20,452 bases of DNA from CAZCBD01 sp964496755 (GTDB taxonomy: Bacteria; Bacteroidota; Ignavibacteria; Ignavibacteriales; Melioribacteraceae). The position numbers and the translations under genes were made by a program. Shown here one piece after another: positions 1 through 7,106 of the stretch; the stretch's first letter is position 1, and each line of letters opens with the position of its first letter. A model generated the notes under the pieces. It was not told where the DNA came from and did not search any database. It was given only the letters and a program-made list of their open reading frames with translations. Location of the stretch: assembly GCA_964496755.1 (NCBI GenBank), contig CAZCBD010000029.1, positions 1 through 20,452 of the forward strand. Reading direction: 5' to 3'.

Positions 1-312
1 TTAACATTTCCAGAGTTATGCTTTCTCAACCTTTTCAAGATTTAGATTACAAAAGTAAAAAAATGAAATGAATTATCATAGGATTATTTAGAGTAGATGT
101 ATTAAATTTATTTTAATAGTCAATAATTGAAGATTAAACGGTTATAAATCTTCTTTATCGGTAAAAATCTCTTTTAGATTTAAAAATAGTTTTTTTGAAA
201 AAAAAATAAAAGTCAATAAAAGAAAAATGGATATATATAAAGCATTCATAATTAATTCTCAAAAAAAGTAATATTTAAATGAATTATCGGTAAAATTAAA
301 AACATTTAAAAC
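1..312. other. A+T-rich stretch with no convincing gene
   Basis: This region lies beyond the 3' end of the methionine operon. It is very A+T-rich and I see no RNA gene, repeat or recognisable protein in it. Positions 3-71 are open on the plus strand and could in principle be the last codons of a gene entering from the left, but the peptide is unrecognisable. A 35-codon minus-strand frame (249 down to 142) would encode one hydrophobic segment and a charged tail. It is too short in this base composition to call a gene. Confidence 0.5.
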
Positions 313-344
313 AAAAAAACCTCACAAGCAAAGCCGGTGAGGTT
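313..344 (-). terminator. Intrinsic terminator of the metY-metX operon
   Basis: Read on the minus strand, an 8-bp stem (337-344 with 318-325, AACCTCAC/GTGAGGTT) encloses an 11-base loop and runs straight into a T tract, complementary to the seven A at 313-319. It lies about 25 bases beyond the metX stop codon. This is the classic shape of a Rho-independent terminator. Confidence 0.9.
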
Positions 345-369
345 CATTGTTTTTAAGCAAGGTAATTGG

Positions 370-1548
370 CTAATTTAGATCGCTTAAAAAATCATGTAAA
401 ATTTTGTTTAATTGTTCAAATTCAATTAGAAAGGCATCATGTCCGTGAATTGAATTTATTTCGGCGTAGTTTGAATTGCCTAAAAGTATTGCAATTTCTT
501 TTTGTTCGTGGGTTGGATATAAGATGTCACTATCAATTCCAATGCAAAGAGTTTTGCATTTTACAGAATTTAAAACATTGCTAAGAGATTCTCTGTTGTA
601 AGATAGATCATGGAAATCCATTGCGTGTGTTAAATATATATAACTATTTGCATCAAATCTTTTAACAAGTTTTTTCCCTTGATAGTCCAAATAATTTTGA
701 GCTTGAAATAAATTGCCGGGTTTAAAATAATTGCCTTTTTTAATTCGATCTCTTCCAAATTTTCTTTCAAAAGAAGGTTGGGTTCGGTAGCTTAGCATGG
801 CAATTTTACGTGCCAAACTCAAGCCCTTTTCGGGTTGTTTTGTATATTTGCCGTTTTTCCAAGTAGGGTCGTTCATAATTGCATTTCGGGCTGTTTCGTT
901 TAAACTTATTGCCCATGCGGAATGTTTTGCAGATGTTGCAATCGGGATACCGGCAGTAAGAAAATCAGGATACATTACCATCCATTCCAAAACTTGCATT
1001 CCGCCCAAAGAACCTCCAATTGCAAATTCCAAATGGTTGACGTTTAATTTGTTAAGTAATTCTTTTTCCACCCGTACCATATCCCGCACAGTAACAATTG
1101 GGAAATTGTTTTTATAAGTTTCGGTTTCTTTTGAATTTTTTGAATGGGGCAGAATGGAGGTGGGACCTGTGGTTCCATAGCAACTTCCCAGTATGTTACT
1201 GCAAACGACAAAATACTTATTCGTATCAATAATTTTACCCGGACCGATGAGAGGTTCCCACCAGCCGGGTTGATTTGAGTATTGTAAAGAGTAGCTATTT
1301 AAAAAATCCGGTTTACTGTTACGATCAAATTCTTCGCCTTCTAAAAATCCGGCAGCATGTGCATTTCCGGTAAGAGCATGACAGATTAAAACTGCATTTG
1401 TACCTTCACTGTTTAATGTACCGTATGTTTGAAAGGCTACATTTATATTGGATAGTACTTTATTATTTTCCAATGTTAGTGTGTTTTCATCGGCAAACAA
1501 ATTTTTGAATTGCGTTTTAACGAAAAATTTTTCATTTGTTAAATTCAT
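370..1548 (-). CDS. metX: Homoserine O-acetyltransferase (MetX, alpha/beta hydrolase family)
   Basis: This 392-residue cytoplasmic enzyme should transfer an acetyl group from acetyl-CoA to the hydroxyl of L-homoserine, activating it for methionine synthesis. Seen in sequence: the oxyanion-region motif NAVLICHALTGNAH (51-64), the nucleophile elbow GGSLGG with Ser180, the acidic residue Asp341 in DSDILYP, and the catalytic His370 in HGHDAFL. All three members of the Ser-Asp-His triad are therefore present, and the length is normal for the family. It is the second gene of the operon, 71 bases after metY, with no separate promoter visible, and is followed by a terminator. Some MetX-family proteins use succinyl-CoA instead; acetyl specificity is inferred from the pairing with a sulfhydrylase that normally uses O-acetylhomoserine. 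The ATG start is preceded by a modest GAAG. Confidence 0.93.
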   Translation of the reverse strand: MNLTNEKFFVKTQFKNLFADENTLTLENNKVLSNINVAFQTYGTLNSEGTNAVLICHALTGNAHAAGFLEGEEFDRNSKPDFLNSYSLQYSNQPGWWEPLIGPGKIIDTNKYFVVCSNILGSCYGTTGPTSILPHSKNSKETETYKNNFPIVTVRDMVRVEKELLNKLNVNHLEFAIGGSLGGMQVLEWMVMYPDFLTAGIPIATSAKHSAWAISLNETARNAIMNDPTWKNGKYTKQPEKGLSLARKIAMLSYRTQPSFERKFGRDRIKKGNYFKPGNLFQAQNYLDYQGKKLVKRFDANSYIYLTHAMDFHDLSYNRESLSNVLNSVKCKTLCIGIDSDILYPTHEQKEIAILLGNSNYAEINSIHGHDAFLIEFEQLNKILHDFLSDLN

Positions 1549-1619
1549 AGCTTCACTTGAATTTTAAGTAATTAGTATCAAAAGTTGTATTTATTAAAAA
1601 TGTGAATAACACTTATTAT

Positions 1620-2933
1620 TTAACGTACGGCTTTTTTTAGTGCTTGTTCAAAATCTTCAATTATATCGTCAATGTGTTCAATTCCAACGGAAACACGAAT
1701 TAGGGTTGGTAAAACTCCGGACCTTTTTTGTTCTTCTTCGCTTAGCTGTTGGTGCGTTGTTGAAGCCGGATGAATAACTAATGTTTTTGAATCGCCTACA
1801 TTTGCAAGTAAGCTGGCTAATTTAACATTATCAATAAAACGCTTTCCCGCTTCACTACCACCTTTAATTCCAAAATTAAGAATTGCACCGAAATAGCCTT
1901 CGCGTAAATATTTTTTTGCATTTTCGTGGGATGGATAATCCGGTAAACTTGGATGCCAAACCCAATCAACAGCAGGGTGATTGTTTAACCATTCGGTTAA
2001 TTTAATTGCATTACTATTATGTCTTTCAACTCTCAAGGATAATGTTTCTAATCCCTGTAAAAGAAGAAATGAGTTAAATGGACTTTGGCAAGCGCCTAAA
2101 TCTCTTAATCCTTCAACACGGGCACGAATAATAAATGCAATATTGCCAAATTGCGAGCCTTTACCAAAAACTTCGTTAAAAACTAAACCGTGGTAACCCG
2201 GGCAAGGTTCTGTGAAAAGTGGAAACTTTCCGTTACCCCAATCAAAATTGCCGGAATCAACAATAACACCGCCAATTGAAGTTCCATGACCGCCAATCCA
2301 CTTAGTGGCCGATTGAATTACGATGTCTGCACCATGTTCAATTGGGCGGGCAACAGCTCCCGCAGCTCCAAAAGTATTATCAACAATTAGGGGAATTCCG
2401 TTTCTGTGGGCAACTTCAGCTAACGCTTTGAAGTCCGGAATATTTAACCTTGGATTGCCGATAGTTTCAACATAGATTGCTTTTGTATTTTCATCAATTG
2501 CTTTTTCGAAATCGGCAGGATTATCACCATCAACAAATTTTGTTTTAATTCCCAAGCGAGGTAGTGTAACTTTAAATAAATTATAAGTTCCACCATATAA
2601 AAAACTGGTAGATACAATATTATCACCCGCTTGAGCTATTGTTGTAATAGCTAAGGTTTCTGCTGCTTGGCCGGAAGAAGTTGCCAAAGCTGCAAGGCCG
2701 CCTTCCAGCGCCGCAATTCTTTGTTCAAAAACATCTGTAGTGGGGTTCATCAATCTTGTATATATATTTCCAAATTCTTTTAATCCAAATAAATCAGCAG
2801 CATGGTTAGCATCATTAAATGTGTAGGATGTTGTTTGGTAAATTGGTACGGCACGTGAATTAGTTGTGGAATCTGGTGTTTGTCCGGCATGTAATTGCAA
2901 TGTTTCGAATCTGTAATTGTTTGGATTACTCAT
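1620..2933 (-). CDS. metY: O-acetylhomoserine sulfhydrylase (MetY, Cys/Met-metabolism PLP enzyme)
   Basis: This 437-residue PLP enzyme should condense O-acetyl-L-homoserine with sulfide to give L-homocysteine, the direct-sulfhydrylation route to methionine. It shows the Cys/Met-metabolism fold signatures: THSGQ-like QLHAGQTPD near residue 13, YTRLMNPT (58-65), the cofactor aspartate Asp185 in LIVDNTF, and the PLP Schiff-base lysine Lys211 in SATKWIGGHG. The long insert containing GNFDWGNGKFPLFTEPCPGYHG is typical of MetY rather than of cystathionine synthases or lyases, and the length of about 430 also fits MetY. The ATG at 2933 follows a good AAAGGGG ribosome site. It is the first gene after the SAM-I riboswitch, so expression should fall when S-adenosylmethionine is plentiful. 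The adjacent metX supplies its substrate. Confidence 0.95.
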   Translation of the reverse strand: MSNPNNYRFETLQLHAGQTPDSTTNSRAVPIYQTTSYTFNDANHAADLFGLKEFGNIYTRLMNPTTDVFEQRIAALEGGLAALATSSGQAAETLAITTIAQAGDNIVSTSFLYGGTYNLFKVTLPRLGIKTKFVDGDNPADFEKAIDENTKAIYVETIGNPRLNIPDFKALAEVAHRNGIPLIVDNTFGAAGAVARPIEHGADIVIQSATKWIGGHGTSIGGVIVDSGNFDWGNGKFPLFTEPCPGYHGLVFNEVFGKGSQFGNIAFIIRARVEGLRDLGACQSPFNSFLLLQGLETLSLRVERHNSNAIKLTEWLNNHPAVDWVWHPSLPDYPSHENAKKYLREGYFGAILNFGIKGGSEAGKRFIDNVKLASLLANVGDSKTLVIHPASTTHQQLSEEEQKRSGVLPTLIRVSVGIEHIDDIIEDFEQALKKAVR

Positions 2934-2973
2934 GATAACCCCTTTCGGTTTATTTGAAAAAAATATTTTTTAA

Positions 2974-3012
2974 AACAAAAAAGCCTCTACGGGATTTTTC
3001 CTGTAGAGGCTT
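2974..3012 (-). terminator. Riboswitch-controlled terminator upstream of metY
   Basis: On the minus strand a stem of about 13 bp (3000-3012 with 2981-2993, AAGCCTCTAC in one arm, one mismatch) with a 6-base A-rich loop is followed at once by TTTTTTGTTTT. It sits between the SAM-I aptamer and the metY start, 41 bases before the ATG. This is the expected place for the expression platform of an S-box riboswitch. I could not define the competing antiterminator pairing by eye. Confidence 0.9.
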
Positions 3013-3037
3013 GATTTATTTAAACTTAAATCATTAT

Positions 3038-3137
3038 CTCATCTTTCCCCTTAATTTGGGGCAGGATTTAGCACCTTTTCCTAATGGACGGTTGCTAAGG
3101 CTTCACAGGGCCCGTTCCCTCAGCCTTTCTGGATAAG
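3038..3137 (-). promoter_or_regulatory. SAM-I (S-box) riboswitch aptamer
   Basis: The minus strand carries the S-box core in order: CTTATCC opening P1, then AGAAAGGCTGAGGGA, GGCCC, TGAAGCCTTAGCAACC, AGGAAAAGGTGCTAAATCCTGC, a CCCC/GGGG P4 hairpin, and AAAGATGAG closing P1 (CTTATC pairs with GATGAG). These are the conserved blocks of the SAM-I family, and all four helices can be drawn. S-adenosylmethionine binding stabilises P1 and in this class normally promotes the downstream terminator, so metY-metX should be shut off when SAM is high. Confidence 0.96.
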
Positions 3138-3186
3138 AAATTTATTATCTCTGTTGTAATTATGCATAAGAACAAATTGTTGGTTG

Positions 3187-3217
3187 CAAATAAACACAAT
3201 TTATTAACTGATGTCAA
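3187..3217 (-). promoter_or_regulatory. Predicted promoter of the metY-metX operon
   Basis: The minus strand has TTGACA (3212-3217) and TTTATTTG (3187-3194). Counting from the TTG, the spacer is 20 bases. The downstream box differs by one base from the Bacteroidota-type TAnnTTTG. Transcription should start near 3180, leaving about 45 bases before the riboswitch. The divergent ilv promoter has the same layout and spacing, which strengthens both calls. Confidence 0.65.
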
Positions 3218-3342
3218 GAAAAAAAACATTTTTTTTCAATGTATAAATATAAGCTATAATTAATATATTAAATAAAACAATTAAATTATTAATGCAAAAA
3301 GCATAAATAAGCTAAAAAAATTACACATAATGAAAAAAAAGC

Positions 3343-3373
3343 TTGACAAAAAAAGTCTAAAGTTTTAAGTTTG
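3343..3373 (+). promoter_or_regulatory. Predicted promoter of the ilv-leu-cimA operon
   Basis: TTGACA (3343-3348) is followed, 20 bases after its TTG, by TAAGTTTG (3366-3373), an exact match to the Bacteroidota-type TAnnTTTG box. Transcription should begin around 3377-3380, shortly before the leader peptide ATG at 3398. It is also the reason to reject the upstream in-frame TTG at 3371, which lies inside the promoter. Confidence 0.65.
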
Positions 3374-3397
3374 ATTTCAACAAAAAGAATTTATGTA

Positions 3398-3565
3398 ATG
3401 ATACACAGAAACGCACATATCGAAAACGATGTAATCTCCAATGGAGATATCGCAATTGTGCGTGCTGATAATGAAATTATTAACCTTCCTTTAAGCCTCA
3501 ATATACTCGGTATAATTATTATTATTATCAGCCTTCTAGAACTCCTCGTGGTTCTAGTGGGCTAA
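3398..3565 (+). CDS. Branched-chain amino acid operon leader peptide (putative attenuator peptide)
   Basis: A 55-codon frame lies between the operon promoter and ilvD. Its product is 14 Ile, 9 Leu and 5 Val out of 55 residues. The end reads IIIIIISLLELLVVLVG, so the three regulatory amino acids appear in blocks: six Ile codons (3512-3529), then Leu, then Val. That is the hallmark of a ribosome-stalling leader peptide, as in the ilv and leu leaders of enterobacteria, and it precedes exactly the genes that make these amino acids. Eight of nine Leu codons are CTN, although neighbouring genes prefer TTA and TTG. The ATG at 3398 is chosen because the earlier in-frame TTG at 3371 overlaps the promoter. 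No strong ribosome site precedes it; an internal GTG at 3458 with GGAG upstream is an alternative start giving 35 residues. Function is inferred from composition and position; no homologue is recognised. Confidence 0.75.
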   Translation: MIHRNAHIENDVISNGDIAIVRADNEIINLPLSLNILGIIIIIISLLELLVVLVG

Positions 3566-3638
3566 TTATAAGGGTCAATTCCGAGTACACAATAATTTTT
3601 TCATAGTTATAAAATAATTAAAGAATCGGGATTGACCC
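3411..3638 (+). promoter_or_regulatory. Structured leader RNA with alternative pairings (putative attenuator)
   Basis: Four pairings can be drawn. (1) An early stem: 3411-3417 with 3457-3463, 3427-3430 with 3449-3452, and 3434-3439 with 3443-3448. (2) A hairpin over the Leu/Val codons: 3530-3542 with 3551-3563, one mismatch, ending on the leader stop codon. (3) TACTCGG at 3504-3510, just before the Ile codons, with CCGAGTA at 3581-3587. (4) A 13-bp stem, 3572-3584 with 3626-3638. Pairings 3 and 4 share 3581-3584 and exclude each other. A T run (3595-3600) follows pairing 3 and lies in the loop of pairing 4. A ribosome held at the Ile codons would cover 3504-3510. The lack of a GC stem touching the T run means a standard terminator is not proven. 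Confidence 0.6.
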
Positions 3639-3686
3639 GAAGCGGATATATTTTAAACTTGAAGGAATTAAAAAAGAGGTACAAAA

Positions 3687-5366
3687 TTGAGATCGGATTT
3701 AGTAAAAAAAGGTTTTGAAAAAGCACCGCATAGAAGTTTGTTGCGAGCTACGGGTGCAATAAAAAATGAAGCGGATTTTAAAAAACCTTTTATTGGCATT
3801 TGTAATTCATTTATTGAGTTAATTCCCGGGCATGTTCATTTGCAGGAAGTAGGCAAAATAATTAAAGAAGCCGTAAGAGAAGCCGGCGGAATTCCTTTTG
3901 AATTTAATACAATTGGTGTTGATGATGGAATTGCAATGGGGCATGTAGGGATGCGGTATTCCTTAGCGAGCCGTGAATTAATTGCGGATTCGGTTGAAAC
4001 TGTGGCCGAAGCTCATCGTTTGGATGCGTTAATTTGTATTCCGAATTGTGATAAAATTGTTCCGGGAATGTTAATGGGGGCTCTGAGGTTAGATATACCT
4101 GTTATTTTTGTTTCCGGCGGACCAATGAAAGCAGGTACCTTGGATGATGGTACAAAAGTGGATTTAATTTCCGTATTCGAAGGAGTTGGGCAATACAAAA
4201 CCGGTCAAATAAACGATGAAAAATTATTAGAACTTGAACAAAACGGGTGCCCAACTTGCGGTAGCTGTTCCGGTATGTTTACCGCAAATTCAATGAATTG
4301 TTTAATGGAAGCTTTAGGCGTAGCTTTACCGGGAAACGGAACAGTTTTGGCCGTAGATAAAAAAAGGGAAGAGTTATACAGAAGTGCTGCCAAAAGGATA
4401 GTTGAAATGGTTGAAACCGATTTGCGTCCTTCTAAAATCTTAACCGAAAATTCTTTTGCAAATGCGTATGCTTTGGATATGGCAATGGGTGGTAGTACAA
4501 ATACAATCTTGCACACCTTGGCAATTGCAAACGAAGCGGGAATTAAAATTAATTTAAAATCGTTGAATGATTTGGCAAACCGAGTGCCTTATTTGTGCAA
4601 AGTAAGTCCTGCAACAAAATATGTGCACATTGAAGATGTGGATAGAGCCGGAGGTATTTCGGCAATACTTAAAGAATTATCAGTAAAAAACTTAATTCAT
4701 TTAAATGAAAGAACTGTTACCGGAAAAACAATTGGTGAAAATATTGCCGATGCAGAAATTAAAAATGATAAAATAATAAGAAGAATTGATAATGCGTATT
4801 CAAAAACAGGTGGATTGGCAATACTATACGGTAATTTAGCTCCTGAAGGTTCTGTAGTGAAAACAGGTGCCGTAGATTCAAAAATGCTTGTGCACAAAGG
4901 ACCGGCAAAGATTTACAATTCACAAGATGATGCAATGCAAGGAATATTAAATGGTGATGTGGTTGCCGGTGATGTGGTTGTAATACGATACGAAGGTCCC
5001 AAAGGAGGTCCGGGAATGCCGGAAATGCTTTCACCAACAAGTGCAATTATGGGACTGGGCTTAGGCGATAAAGTAGCTTTGATAACCGACGGCAGGTTTT
5101 CCGGCGGAACTCGTGGTGCTTGCATTGGTCATGTTTCTCCCGAAGCTGCCGAAGGAGGCCCTATTTCCGCCATTAAAAACGGTGATATAATATCAATTGA
5201 TATTCCAAATAAAAAATTGGAAGTGGAATTGTCTGCTTCCGAATTAAAAGAAAGATTGAAATCAGTGAAACAATTTGAACCTAAAATTAAAAAAGGATAC
5301 TTGGCGCGCTATTCCAAAATGGTTACATCCGCAAGTACGGGTGCCGTGTTGAGTTTTCCAAAATAA
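3687..5366 (+). CDS. ilvD: Dihydroxy-acid dehydratase
   Basis: This 559-residue iron-sulfur enzyme removes water from 2,3-dihydroxy-isovalerate and 2,3-dihydroxy-3-methylvalerate to give the 2-oxo acid precursors of valine and isoleucine. The three cysteines that hold the cluster in the IlvD/Edd family are visible: Cys39 (IGICNSF), Cys121 (IPNCDK) and Cys194 (CGSCSGMFTANSMN). The conserved EMLSPTSAIMG and GRFSGGTRG blocks follow near the C-terminus. The length is normal. The start is TTG, supported by AGAGG seven bases upstream; no better ATG is available before the conserved N-terminus. It is the first enzyme gene after the leader, and it is unusual that the last common step comes first in the operon. 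It is separated from ilvB by 20 bases that contain the ilvB ribosome site. Confidence 0.96.
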   Translation: MRSDLVKKGFEKAPHRSLLRATGAIKNEADFKKPFIGICNSFIELIPGHVHLQEVGKIIKEAVREAGGIPFEFNTIGVDDGIAMGHVGMRYSLASRELIADSVETVAEAHRLDALICIPNCDKIVPGMLMGALRLDIPVIFVSGGPMKAGTLDDGTKVDLISVFEGVGQYKTGQINDEKLLELEQNGCPTCGSCSGMFTANSMNCLMEALGVALPGNGTVLAVDKKREELYRSAAKRIVEMVETDLRPSKILTENSFANAYALDMAMGGSTNTILHTLAIANEAGIKINLKSLNDLANRVPYLCKVSPATKYVHIEDVDRAGGISAILKELSVKNLIHLNERTVTGKTIGENIADAEIKNDKIIRRIDNAYSKTGGLAILYGNLAPEGSVVKTGAVDSKMLVHKGPAKIYNSQDDAMQGILNGDVVAGDVVVIRYEGPKGGPGMPEMLSPTSAIMGLGLGDKVALITDGRFSGGTRGACIGHVSPEAAEGGPISAIKNGDIISIDIPNKKLEVELSASELKERLKSVKQFEPKIKKGYLARYSKMVTSASTGAVLSFPK

Positions 5367-5386
5367 AATAAAAAGAGGTAATTAAA

Positions 5387-7105
5387 ATGACAACACAAAA
5401 AAGAAAATTATCAGGTGCCGACATATTTTTTGAATGTTTAAAACAAGAAAAAGTCGAATATATTTTTGGGTACCCTGGAGGGGCAACCATAAAAATATAT
5501 GAAAAACTTTATGATGTCGATTTTCTAAAACACATATTGGTACGCCACGAACAAGGGGCTACTCATATGGCAGATGGATATGCGCGCACAACCGGTAAGG
5601 TAGGTGTGGTTTTGGTTACTTCCGGTCCGGGAGCTACAAATACCGTAACAGGAATAGCCAATGCATATTTAGACTCAATACCCATGGTAGTTTTTACAGG
5701 ACAAGTACCTACCCATTTAATCGGGAACGATGCTTTTCAGGAAGCTGATATTGTTGGAATTACTCGCCCAATTACAAAACATAATTTCTTGGTGCGCAAT
5801 ATTGATGAGTTGGCTCCAACAATTAAAAAAGCTTTTTACATTGCATCTACCGGAAGACCGGGTCCTGTGGTTGTTGATTTACCTAAAGATGTTATTGCTT
5901 GTGAAACCGAATTTGAATATCCGAAAGATGTTGATATTCGTGGATATAAACCAAATTATAACGGACATCAGAATCAAATAAAAAAAGCTGCAGATATAAT
6001 AAGCAAAGCAAAAAAACCGTTGCTTTATGTTGGCGGGGGTGTGATTTCTTCCGATGGAGCCGAAGAATTACGAGTGCTTGCAAAAGAATTTAATATTCCG
6101 GTTACAATGACGTTGCTTGGGTTAGGAGCTTTTCCGGGTACAGATGATTTGTCTCTTGGAATGTTAGGTATGCATGGAACATATCAAGCAAATAAAGCTG
6201 TAAATAATTGCGATGTTTTGGTTGCCTTGGGGGCTAGGTTTGATGATCGTGTAACCGGTAAACCCGATACATTTGCTAAAGACGCTTATAAGATTCATGT
6301 TGATATTGACCCGACTTGTATTGATAAAAATGTTTTAGTTGATTTACCGATTGTTGGTGATGTAAAACATATAATGGCTGAAATAGCAGCGGAAATAAAA
6401 ACTTGTAATGACCACACCGAATGGTTAGAAGAAATAAGAGCGTTTGAAAAAGAATGCCCGATGATTCCGGATATATCCGACGGTAAATTACGTGGTACAT
6501 ATGTAATTGATCAGATATCGAAAAAAACAAAAGGCGAGGCAATTGTAGTTTCCGATGTTGGTCAACATCAAATGTGGGTTGCACAATATTATAAATTTAC
6601 TCAAGCCCGCTCTAATTTATCAAGCGGTGGTTTGGGTACAATGGGTTATTCTTTGCCGGCTGCAATAGGTGTACAAATTGGTAATCCGAATAGAAAAGTG
6701 ATTTCAATTAATGGTGACGGTGGCTTTCAGATGAATATCCAAGAATTAATCACCGCAGTTTACTATAAGTTGCCTATTAAAATTATCATTATTAATAATA
6801 GCTATTTGGGAATGGTACGCCAATGGCAGGAATTATTTCACAAAGAAAAATACAGTTTTACGGATCTAAGAGATAGCAATCCGGATTTTGTTAAAATTGG
6901 CGAATCGTTAGGAATACCGTCTTTTTCAACCGATAAAATAGAAGAAGTAAGCGAATTAATTGATAAGGCTTTGAATTACAATGATGGTCCCATAATAATG
7001 GAATTTAAAGTAGTGAAAGAAGATATGGTATTTCCAATGGTACCGGCAGGTGCATCAATATCAGATATGATTGTAGAAAGATTAAACCCAAAAAGGATGA
7101 TATAA
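5387..7105 (+). CDS. ilvB: Acetolactate synthase, large (catalytic) subunit
   Basis: This 572-residue thiamine-diphosphate and FAD enzyme joins two pyruvates to form 2-acetolactate (valine and leucine), or pyruvate and 2-oxobutyrate to form 2-aceto-2-hydroxybutyrate (isoleucine). Seen: the catalytic glutamate Glu55 in RHEQGATHMADGYAR, the N-terminal TPP-binding domain to about 175, a central FAD-type domain (about 195-330), and the C-terminal TPP/Mg motif GDGGFQMN (443-450) extending to Asn470-Asn471. The RQWQELF region typical of biosynthetic acetohydroxyacid synthase is present, which argues against a catabolic acetolactate synthase. A strong AGAGGT ribosome site precedes the ATG. The regulatory subunit gene starts one base after the stop codon, so the two subunits are probably translated in a coupled way. 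Confidence 0.96.
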   Translation: MTTQKRKLSGADIFFECLKQEKVEYIFGYPGGATIKIYEKLYDVDFLKHILVRHEQGATHMADGYARTTGKVGVVLVTSGPGATNTVTGIANAYLDSIPMVVFTGQVPTHLIGNDAFQEADIVGITRPITKHNFLVRNIDELAPTIKKAFYIASTGRPGPVVVDLPKDVIACETEFEYPKDVDIRGYKPNYNGHQNQIKKAADIISKAKKPLLYVGGGVISSDGAEELRVLAKEFNIPVTMTLLGLGAFPGTDDLSLGMLGMHGTYQANKAVNNCDVLVALGARFDDRVTGKPDTFAKDAYKIHVDIDPTCIDKNVLVDLPIVGDVKHIMAEIAAEIKTCNDHTEWLEEIRAFEKECPMIPDISDGKLRGTYVIDQISKKTKGEAIVVSDVGQHQMWVAQYYKFTQARSNLSSGGLGTMGYSLPAAIGVQIGNPNRKVISINGDGGFQMNIQELITAVYYKLPIKIIIINNSYLGMVRQWQELFHKEKYSFTDLRDSNPDFVKIGESLGIPSFSTDKIEEVSELIDKALNYNDGPIIMEFKVVKEDMVFPMVPAGASISDMIVERLNPKRMI

Positions 7106-7106
7106 A

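Noticed and set aside
142..249. A 35-codon minus-strand frame with one hydrophobic segment and a charged tail
   Set aside because: In such A+T-rich sequence, Phe/Leu/Ile/Lys-rich frames of this length arise by chance, and only a weak GAGA precedes the ATG. No family is recognised.
1..3000. Search for CRISPR arrays, insertion sequences, tRNA or rRNA across the window
   Set aside because: No regularly spaced repeats, transposase-like frames, cloverleaf sequences or rRNA stretches were seen here or in the rest of the window.
3371..3397. TTG at 3371 as the start of the leader peptide
   Set aside because: It overlaps the TAAGTTTG promoter box and would lie upstream of the predicted transcription start; the ATG at 3398 is preferred.
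3441..3494. Second short frame in the leader (ATG at 3441, 17 codons, Leu/Val/Ile-rich) in another reading frame
   Set aside because: It lacks residue runs, has no ribosome site, and lies inside the main leader frame whose Ile/Leu/Val blocks are far more striking.
4205..5125. Several long frames antisense to ilvD, and similar ones antisense to other enzyme genes
   Set aside because: They are shadows of strongly conserved coding sequence on the other strand, with no ribosome sites or recognisable products.
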